DNA from: Nanobdellota archaeon
GTDB lineage: Archaea > Nanobdellota > Nanobdellia > Woesearchaeales > B3-WOES
Direction: 5' to 3'
DNA length: 8,435 nucleotides
NCBI GenBank assembly: GCA_023131705.1
Contig: JAGLZG010000246.1
Location: 1 to 8,435 of the forward strand
In this document: positions 1 through 5,231 of the stretch, piece by piece
Position numbering within the stretch: the stretch's first letter is position 1
Layout of the letters: each line of letters starts with the position of its first letter
Position numbers and translations under genes: made by a program
Notes under the pieces: generated by a model
Databases searched by the model: none
Told to the model about the DNA's origin: nothing
What the model saw: only the letters and a program-made list of their open reading frames with translations

Positions 1-2730
1 GTTGTCCATGAATATCCTGAGAACATGATCAACAGTGTTGCTGTATATCCAGAGGATCAGAAATTCAGAGGCAAAGCTTTTCACATTCCCAGATTGAAAG
101 TCACTGATTCTGAGGGGAGCTGGGAGTGGCTGGATGTTGATGTTGATCTTGTCAATAAGGAAATGAAGATCACTGTCTCAGATTCATTCATCAATAATGC
201 AGTATATCCGATCACTATTGATCCAGAATTTGGATATACAACTCTGGGAGCTGCTGCATATACAATATCAGGGAATGATATGATTGGCATCAGAGGCACT
301 CCAGCTGGATATGGCATGGCAACTGATCTCTTTGCTGGTCTTGATAGCACATGGGTTGCTGGGGAATATGCAAAAATGGCTCTCTATACTGTTGGAGGCT
401 CACTTGTCAAGGGCTCAGAGGAGAGGCAGGGGACAGGGACAACTGGAGCTCATTGGGAGGGATTCACAATTCCAGCTGGGAAATGGATTTCAGCTCAAGA
501 ATATACAATTCAATTCTGGACTGATTCCTCCTGCCAGATATACAGGGACACTGGAGGGACAAATGAATCCAAATATGCAACTGAGACATACAATGGATTC
601 CCAGCATCAGTGACCTTCAGCGACTCCAACAATTTCTATTCAACATATGCATCCTATATTGCAAAGGGAGCATCTGTCTTCTGGGGAATCTCAGCAACTT
701 CATACTATTCAAGTGTTGATCATACCAACATCAGACATATGGGAGGGACAAGTCCTGACATTGACTGGATGGTGATCAATGGAGTGAGATATTATACTGA
801 TGGAATTGGCACTCTTGCTGAGGCTGTCTATATCGGGGGAGACCTTGATGATCCAACAAATGGAGCAAGCCAGATCAGTGAAGTCCATAATCAAACGACT
901 GTCTCAGGCTGGAATGTTTATTCAGTCCCTGACTATATATGGGACAAGGGAGTTGTGACATGGATTGGAGTTGCAAAGAGCACAGGAATATCCTCATATT
1001 ATCAAGATGAAGTAGCTGAAGCTGAGGATTTCCAGACAGCCAGAGGAAGATGGAGTCAGACAACTCCAACTGATCATGATGAGACAACTGCTCTTCCATC
1101 AACTATTGGAGCAGGAACATTCTCTGACTGGTGGTATGGATATGCATTGAGATTCTACATTGGAATAACTGGAAGCATCTCAGCGACTCTTGAAGAGACA
1201 ACCATGACTGCAACTGGAAAAAAGGTGATCTCTGGCTCAATGAATGTCACTCTGGAGGAGACAGCCTTCTCAGCAACAGCAAAGAGAATGATTGAGGGAT
1301 CAATCTCAGTCGATCTGGAAGAGTCAACAATGGATTCAGCAGGAGGAGGAGCTGCTGGATCAATTACAGCCTCTCTGGAGGAGACAGAGCTCTCAGCAGC
1401 TGGCAAGAAGACAATCTCAGGCTCAATGAATATCACACTTGAAGAGACAACTATTGCAGCAGCTGGAGGAAAATTTATTGATGGAAACATCTCAACAACT
1501 CTGGAAGAGACAACCTTCTCAGCTGATGGGATCAGAGGAATTGCAGGAAGCATCATCCAGACTCTTGAAGAGGCAGCCATATCAGCTGCTGGATATGTCT
1601 TTGCAAAGATAACAGGGACAATGGCTGTCACTCTGGAAGAGACAACAATGGCTGCTCAGGGAGGAGGAGCTCAGGGATCAATCAACACAACTCTGGAAGA
1701 GACTCAGATTGTATTCTCAGGAGAAAAAATCATTGAGGGAGATATCAATATAACATTGGAAGAGGCAACAATGGATGCCTCTGGAGGAGGAGCTCAGGGA
1801 TCAATCTCAGCCGATTTGGAGGAGACTGAATTCTCTGCATCTGGATTTGCAGCTCAGAAGATCACAGGGATCATCTCAGTGACTCTGGAGGAGACCTCAA
1901 TGGATGCCTCTGGTGACAAGATGATCTCAGGCAGCATCTCTCAGGAGCTTCCTGAGACCTTCATGGGAGCTCTTGGATATGTATATGAGAGGATCACTGG
2001 ATCAATGGATGTCACTCTGGATGATCCTGAATTCTTATTCTTTGGATTTGCAGCTCAGAAGATCACTGGATCAATGGATGTCCAGAATCCAGCTGTTGTG
2101 ATGGATGGACAGGGAGTGATCCCAGCAGTTGGGACAATAGATGCAATTCTGGAAGAGGCAGTCATGGAGGCATATGGACTCAACACTGCTGAGTCTTTTC
2201 CTTCAGAGCTGATGAAGGTTGCCATTGTCAAATGGCTTGAATACATTTACAACAGGGCAAAAATAAATTTTAATGGGATCATCTGGGAGGATCAGAATGC
2301 TCCAAGACCAGCTGATCCATATATCTCAGTCAGATGGAATGCTTTTGGAAGGATCGGTCAAGATTACAGGGGAAGACCAAATCCAGATGGATATGGAGCT
2401 ATAATTGGCAACAGAGAATTCACTCTGTCAATTCAATGTCATGGAGAGAAGTCAATTGAGAGGCTGGAAGTTGTCAGGAATGCTCTCAACTGGAGTGAGG
2501 CAAATAATATCCTGAAAATAGGGAGGCTCGTTGTTGTTGATGATCTTCAGATTGTCAATGTCCCTGATCTTCATGATACCAAATGGAAGCAAAGAGGAGT
2601 CCTTGATATTCTCATGAGAGCAGCAGCTGAGACATATGATCAGATTGGAGTCATTGAGAGTGCTGATCTGGAAGGTAAATTCTATATTGACAATCAAGAA
2701 GTCAAATCTCAAATATTCACTATTCCTTAA
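1..2730 (+). CDS. Repeat-containing fibre-like protein with C-terminal neck (tail) terminator domain, 5' partial
   Basis: The frame is open to base 1, and the residues before the first ATG (base 25) read V-V-H-E-Y-P-E-N with no clear ribosome binding site, so the true start probably lies upstream. Numbering from that ATG: residues 1-75 form a beta-rich segment ending in YPITIDPEFGY, a phrase I recall from uncultured phage structural proteins. Residues about 85-215 and 255-380 look like two related beta-sandwich domains, each with an 'AxxAxY...W...P...W' pattern and a later Y-[RY]-x-D. Residues 383-718 are 16 tandem repeats. Residues about 725-901 resemble the gp12-like (LIC_12616-type) neck terminator, with a P-Y-I-S-V strand, a G-N-R-E-F-T-L-S-I-Q strand, a V-x-D-x-x-x-I-x-N-V-P segment and a final G-V-I-x-S-A-D strand. 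Position directly before the sheath fits a neck or tail terminator that caps tube and sheath at the head end. The N-terminal part would then be a neck-borne appendage; that is inference. Confidence 0.7.
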   Translation, partial: VVHEYPENMINSVAVYPEDQKFRGKAFHIPRLKVTDSEGSWEWLDVDVDLVNKEMKITVSDSFINNAVYPITIDPEFGYTTLGAAAYTISGNDMIGIRGTPAGYGMATDLFAGLDSTWVAGEYAKMALYTVGGSLVKGSEERQGTGTTGAHWEGFTIPAGKWISAQEYTIQFWTDSSCQIYRDTGGTNESKYATETYNGFPASVTFSDSNNFYSTYASYIAKGASVFWGISATSYYSSVDHTNIRHMGGTSPDIDWMVINGVRYYTDGIGTLAEAVYIGGDLDDPTNGASQISEVHNQTTVSGWNVYSVPDYIWDKGVVTWIGVAKSTGISSYYQDEVAEAEDFQTARGRWSQTTPTDHDETTALPSTIGAGTFSDWWYGYALRFYIGITGSISATLEETTMTATGKKVISGSMNVTLEETAFSATAKRMIEGSISVDLEESTMDSAGGGAAGSITASLEETELSAAGKKTISGSMNITLEETTIAAAGGKFIDGNISTTLEETTFSADGIRGIAGSIIQTLEEAAISAAGYVFAKITGTMAVTLEETTMAAQGGGAQGSINTTLEETQIVFSGEKIIEGDINITLEEATMDASGGGAQGSISADLEETEFSASGFAAQKITGIISVTLEETSMDASGDKMISGSISQELPETFMGALGYVYERITGSMDVTLDDPEFLFFGFAAQKITGSMDVQNPAVVMDGQGVIPAVGTIDAILEEAVMEAYGLNTAESFPSELMKVAIVKWLEYIYNRAKINFNGIIWEDQNAPRPADPYISVRWNAFGRIGQDYRGRPNPDGYGAIIGNREFTLSIQCHGEKSIERLEVVRNALNWSEANNILKIGRLVVVDDLQIVNVPDLHDTKWKQRGVLDILMRAAAETYDQIGVIESADLEGKFYIDNQEVKSQIFTIP
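1171..2178 (+). repeat. 16 tandem protein repeats of about 21 residues
   Basis: This stretch encodes 16 back-to-back units of 20, 21 or 23 residues (last unit 16), 336 residues in total. The core is G-S-[IM]-x-x-T-L-E-E-T-x-[MFI]-x-A-x-G, followed by a variable linker. Three linker classes recur: GGGA[AQ] (units 3, 8, 10), a basic K-K-x-I-S type (units 1, 4 and relatives), and a longer type ending [AER]-x-I-T or AAQKIT (units 7, 11, 13, 14). The last four units decay from consensus, losing LEE in units 13, 14 and 15. At DNA level, long exact matches occur between units: 24 bases at 1842-1865 and 2043-2066, 24 bases at 1660-1683 and 1783-1806, and 22 bases at 1992-2013 and 2061-2082. Alternating polar and hydrophobic residues suggest two short beta strands per unit and an elongated rod or spacer. 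Confidence 0.92.
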
Positions 2731-2737
2731 AAGGAGG
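2731..2737 (+). promoter_or_regulatory. Ribosome binding site of the sheath gene
   Basis: AAGGAGG directly follows the upstream TAA stop and sits 5 bases before ATG 2743. It is the most complete Shine-Dalgarno sequence in the window, fitting the very high copy number of sheath subunits in a virion. Confidence 0.85.
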
Positions 2738-2742
2738 AATTC

Positions 2743-4053
2743 ATGAGCTTAAAAGAGATTGTAAATGTGACAATCACCAGAGAGACAAAAGCTGTGTCAA
2801 GAGTTGGATTTGGGACTCTGATGATTCTGGGAAGGCACAAGAGATTCAATGCAAGGCTGCAATATTTTTCCAGCTTGACAGGAATGGCTGGAGTATTCAA
2901 CACAACAGATGCTGAATATATTGCAGCAACAGTTCTCTTCTCACAGAATCCATCTGTTGTGAGAGTTGCCATTGGCAGAAGGAAGACAGGAGACAACTGC
3001 ATCCTGTCAATCACAGATGTCCAGAATAACACAGACTATGAAGCGTTGATCAATGGGACATCCTTCAAGATCACAAGCGGAGGAGCTGCAACAGCAATCC
3101 TGATTGCTGCTGCTCTGGTTGCTGCAATTAATGGAGGAGCAGAGCCTGTGACAGCAACTGACAATCTTGATGGGACATTTGATCTTGATCCTGATGTTGC
3201 TGGAATCCCATATTCTGTCAAGGAGGATTCCAAGATCACACTCTCAGGACTCACAACTCCTGATCCTGTTGCAACTGATCTCACAGCTGTCCAAGAGGAG
3301 CAGTCTGACTGGTATGGTCTTGCTCTGACATGGAGGACTCAGGCTGATGTTGAGGCTGCTGCTGCATGGACTGAGGCAAATGTTGCTCCAAAGACATTTG
3401 GCGCTGCCTCCAGTGATGCCAATATCATTGACACAACTGATGCAGCTGATTCAACAACCATTGCAGCTGTCCTCAAAGCAAATAATTATGCAAGGACATT
3501 CTGCATATACAGTGGAGAGGCTGGCACTAAATATCCAGAGTGTGCTGTCTTTGGACAATTCATGCCTCTGGATGCTGGCTCATATACTGTGATGTTCAAG
3601 ACTCTGGCAGCAATTGTTGCAGATGATCTCAGTGAGACTCAGAGCATCAATGCCAGAGCAAAGAATTGCAATGTATATGAGGAGATTGGAGGAGTTGATA
3701 TTGTCAGGGAGGGCAAGGTTGCTGAGGGAGAATATATTGATGTCATTGTCTTTGTTGACTGGGTTCAGGCAAGAATGACTGAGAGGATATATGCAAAAAT
3801 GGTCAACCTTCCAAAAGTCCCATATACAGATGAGGGAGTTGGAGTCATTGAGACTGAGATCAAGGGAGTCCTCAGTCTTGGAATTGACAGAGGAGGACTT
3901 GCTGCTGATCCTCCATATACAGTGACTGCCCCAGATGTTGCTGATGTCCCAACACAGGACAAGGCAGATCGACTGCTCCCAGATATTAAATTCAGAGGCA
4001 CTCTTGCTGGAGCTATTCATGCAACAGATATCAATGGAGTTGTTGCGCTGTAA
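2743..4053 (+). CDS. Contractile tail sheath protein (DUF3383 family)
   Basis: 436 residues, the usual size for the family. Sheath subunits stack as hexameric rings around the tail tube and contract on infection. The N-terminus (S-L-K-E-I-V-N-V-T-I) is the typical opening strand of DUF3383 sheaths. The C-terminal half carries familiar family phrases: a 'Y-T-V-M-F-K-T-L-A' strand near residue 285, 'V-F-V-D-W-V-Q-A-R-M-T-E-R-I-Y' near 330-345, and 'K-V-P-Y-T-D-E-G' near 360. Residues about 98-168 form an inserted domain starting I-N-G-T-S-F-K-I-T-S, with an alanine-rich helix and then 'V-T-A-T-D-N-L-D-G-T-F-D-L', a small alpha/beta module that recurs in phage tail proteins and probably faces the sheath surface. 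The next gene is the tail tube, the standard partner. The family call is strong; the role of the inserted domain is inferred. Confidence 0.9.
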   Translation: MSLKEIVNVTITRETKAVSRVGFGTLMILGRHKRFNARLQYFSSLTGMAGVFNTTDAEYIAATVLFSQNPSVVRVAIGRRKTGDNCILSITDVQNNTDYEALINGTSFKITSGGAATAILIAAALVAAINGGAEPVTATDNLDGTFDLDPDVAGIPYSVKEDSKITLSGLTTPDPVATDLTAVQEEQSDWYGLALTWRTQADVEAAAAWTEANVAPKTFGAASSDANIIDTTDAADSTTIAAVLKANNYARTFCIYSGEAGTKYPECAVFGQFMPLDAGSYTVMFKTLAAIVADDLSETQSINARAKNCNVYEEIGGVDIVREGKVAEGEYIDVIVFVDWVQARMTERIYAKMVNLPKVPYTDEGVGVIETEIKGVLSLGIDRGGLAADPPYTVTAPDVADVPTQDKADRLLPDIKFRGTLAGAIHATDINGVVAL

Positions 4054-4118
4054 AAAGGGACATAAAAAAAAGAGACTTAATCAATTATATAAATAACTTT
4101 ACAAAAAGGGGATGTCAC
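4054..4118 (+). promoter_or_regulatory. A+T-rich gap between sheath and tube genes, possible promoter and leader
   Basis: This 65-base gap is the longest non-coding stretch in the window and is much richer in A+T than the genes. It holds TTATATAAATAA at about 4085-4096, which could serve as a bacterial -10-like or archaeal TATA-like element, and AAAAAGGGG at 4103-4111 as ribosome binding site 7 bases before ATG 4119. I see no convincing hairpin-plus-U terminator. A separate promoter would let the tube be made in large amounts, but A+T-rich spacers are common without being promoters. Confidence 0.3.
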
Positions 4119-4559
4119 ATGGTAAGAACATACGATCCTAAAAAAGTGATCCTCACTGTTGGAGGAGTCCCTGTCAGTGGATATGCAGATGGGACATTCA
4201 TCACAGTGGAGAGGTCTGCTGATAATTTCTCAAAGGTTGTTGGAGCTCATGGGCAGACTTCCAGAGCAAAGACAAATGACTTCTCTGGATCATTGACTGT
4301 CACTCTGGCTCAGACCAGCATGAGCAACAACATCCTTCAGGGATTTGCAGTTGCTGATGAGCTGTCAAATGATGGGGTTGTCCCAATTCAAGTCAAGGAC
4401 AACTCAGGAACTTCAGTGTTTTTCTCTGCCAATGGATGGATAAGGAAGCCAGCCAATGCAGAATTTGGGAAAGAAATATCCAACAGAGAATGGATTTTTG
4501 ATCTGGCTGATCTGGACATGGCTGTTGGAGGCAATCTTGGATTTGATGAGAATCCTTAA
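4119..4559 (+). CDS. Tail tube protein (DUF3277 family)
   Basis: 146 residues, normal for the family. Tube subunits form hexameric rings that stack into the inner tail tube through which DNA passes. The protein opens with Y-D-P-K-K-V-I-L-T-V-G-G-V-P-V-S-G-Y-A-D-G-T-F-I-T-V, the hallmark start of DUF3277 proteins, continues with a 'S-G-S-L-T-V-T-L-A-Q-T-S' strand and ends in a 'R-E-W-I-F-D-L-A-D-L-D-M-A-V-G-G-N' strand. No signal peptide or membrane segment is visible. It lies after the sheath and before the tail assembly chaperone, the standard order. ATG 4119 is chosen over the out-of-frame ATG at 4112 because only 4119 opens this frame and it sits 7 bases after GGGG. The family is sometimes labelled only as 'phage structural protein'; the tube role follows from studied myoviruses with the same order. 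Confidence 0.9.
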   Translation: MVRTYDPKKVILTVGGVPVSGYADGTFITVERSADNFSKVVGAHGQTSRAKTNDFSGSLTVTLAQTSMSNNILQGFAVADELSNDGVVPIQVKDNSGTSVFFSANGWIRKPANAEFGKEISNREWIFDLADLDMAVGGNLGFDENP

Positions 4560-4587
4560 TTTTTAACTATTTACAAAGGGGAGCACA
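4560..4587 (+). promoter_or_regulatory. Short leader and ribosome binding site of the tail assembly chaperone
   Basis: This 28-base gap holds AAAGGGGAG at 4575-4583, 4 bases before ATG 4588. The string TTTACAAAGGGG (4570-4581) nearly repeats TTTACAAAAAGGGG in front of the tube gene (4098-4111), so the two neighbouring genes share a leader of the same design. Confidence 0.6.
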
Positions 4588-5049
4588 ATGGCTATTGAAA
4601 CAAAAGACAGGGAGATTGAAGGTCATAAATATATGGTCACTCAATTCCCTGCAAGGATAGGTCTGGGATTAAAGACCAGACTCTCAAAGCTGGTCATTCC
4701 AGTCCTGATTCCTTTGATTGGGAGTGAAGGCAAAGGAGTCACTCTCTCAAATATCACAGAGACAGACATTGATCCCTCTCTCATATCAAAGGCAGTTGAG
4801 ATCATCATCAGCCAGCTGGACTCAGTTGAGATTGTTGATCTTGTCATGAAGCTGATGAATGGAGTCAGGAGAGATGGAGTTGAAATCACAGCAGAGGTCT
4901 TTGACACTGAATTTGCTGGAGAATATATCACTCTTTACAAGGTGCTATTTTTTGTTATCCAGACAAATAATTTTTTCGGAAAGGGCGGTATTGGACAGCT
5001 GGTAAGTCAAGCCAAAAACTTGACAGAATCAACACCGTCAAAAGAATAG
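4588..5049 (+). CDS. Tail assembly chaperone, unshifted product (Phage_TAC_15-like, lambda G analogue)
   Basis: 153 residues. The N-terminal region (E-G-H-K-Y-M-V-T-Q-F-P-A-R-I-G-L) matches the start of KPP10 ORF13-like tail assembly chaperones: a short beta hairpin, then a mostly helical body. The body alternates hydrophobic helices (I-S-K-A-V-E-I-I-I-S-Q-L, V-D-L-V-M-K-L-M) and a final helix with aromatic residues (Y-K-V-L-F-F-V-I). In lambda and many other phages, such chaperones come as a short form and a frameshifted long form that load the tape measure and recruit tube subunits. Its place between tube and tape measure genes is the canonical one. It carries the slippery sequence at codons 129-130, about 23 codons before its own TAG stop, so most ribosomes would make this form and a minority the long one. 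It is probably absent from the mature virion. Confidence 0.85.
   Translation: MAIETKDREIEGHKYMVTQFPARIGLGLKTRLSKLVIPVLIPLIGSEGKGVTLSNITETDIDPSLISKAVEIIISQLDSVEIVDLVMKLMNGVRRDGVEITAEVFDTEFAGEYITLYKVLFFVIQTNNFFGKGGIGQLVSQAKNLTESTPSKE
4971..4977 (+). promoter_or_regulatory. Programmed -1 ribosomal frameshift site (T TTT TTC)
   Basis: In the chaperone frame the codons read AAT TTT TTC GGA, giving the canonical X XXY YYZ heptamer T TTT TTC. In the -1 frame the last stop (TAA 4968-4970) ends one base before the heptamer, and the frame then stays open to TGA 5229-5231. Site and open frame therefore fit together exactly. A 6-bp hairpin (GTCAAG 5006-5011 with CTTGAC 5019-5024, 7-base loop) lies 28 bases downstream, further than usual for a stimulator. 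No obvious internal Shine-Dalgarno stimulator lies about 10 bases upstream. Confidence 0.85.
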
Positions 5050-5231
5050 CCAGTAATTTATCAGAAGAGCTCAGAGAGGAATATGATATCTGGAGACTTG
5101 TGATGGATCAGGAATCAAATGTTACTCTTTATGAGCTGGAGACAACATGGAGTCTTGACGATCTGGAGAGAGCTCTTGCTATTCAGGATTACAATGCAGC
5201 ATTATATGAGGCACTAAAGGAGAAAAAATGA
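4977..5231 (+). CDS. Tail assembly chaperone -1 frameshift extension (lambda T analogue of the GT fusion)
   Basis: After a -1 slip at 4971-4977, translation continues from base 4977 for 84 codons to TGA 5229-5231, so the fusion is about 214 residues: 130 from the first frame plus 84 here. The extension begins R-K-G-R-Y-W-T-A-G-K, then helical, acidic sequence including E-E-L-R-E-E-Y-D-I-W-R and L-E-T-T-W-S-L-D-D-L-E-R-A-L, and ends A-L-K-E-K-K. The 'tWsLddLeraL' segment is typical of the second tail chaperone, which selects and binds the tape measure. The region after TAG 5049 has no good start for this whole segment; GTG 5100 or ATG 5103 with GGAG at about 5091 could start only the last 42-43 residues. 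The stop overlaps the tape measure start (ATGA), coupling the two. Strongly supported by frame geometry; frameshift efficiency is unknown. Confidence 0.85.
   Translation, partial: RKGRYWTAGKSSQKLDRINTVKRIASNLSEELREEYDIWRLVMDQESNVTLYELETTWSLDDLERALAIQDYNAALYEALKEKK

Noticed and set aside
284..613. A 109-codon plus-strand open frame in another frame of the first gene
   Set aside because: Low-complexity Gln/Leu-rich translation with no plausible start signal; the overlapping large frame is clearly the coding one.
1155..1631. A 158-codon open frame on the minus strand, rich in Val, Ser and Pro
   Set aside because: It mirrors the tandem repeat array and is repetitive only for that reason; no ribosome binding site or known fold, and all neighbours read on the plus strand.
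1783..1806. Tandem repeats as a CRISPR array
   Set aside because: Units are uniformly in frame, 60-69 bases apart, diverged at wobble positions and part of one long protein; no unique spacers.
2724..2735. Small inverted repeat TCCT/AGGA covering the sheath ribosome binding site
   Set aside because: Only 4 bp with a 4-base loop; too weak to claim translational control.
3580..4020. A 146-codon minus-strand open frame inside the sheath gene
   Set aside because: Ser/Asn/Ile-rich composition typical of the complement of a CpG-poor gene; it lies wholly inside a well-recognised sheath gene.
4948..4953. A second run of six T, a possible slippery site upstream of 4971
   Set aside because: The -1 frame from here meets TAA at 4968-4970, so slippage would not reach the long extension; the preceding base also breaks the heptamer pattern.
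5006..5024. Hairpin GTCAAG/CTTGAC as the frameshift stimulator
   Set aside because: It is a real 6-bp inverted repeat, but it starts 28 bases after the heptamer, well beyond the usual 5-9 bases, and is short; not listed as a separate feature.
5100..5105. GTG 5100 or ATG 5103 as an independent start for the second chaperone frame
   Set aside because: GGAG lies nearby, so internal initiation is possible, but it would leave out the coding-like segment from 4977 to 5099 and ignore a perfect slippery heptamer.
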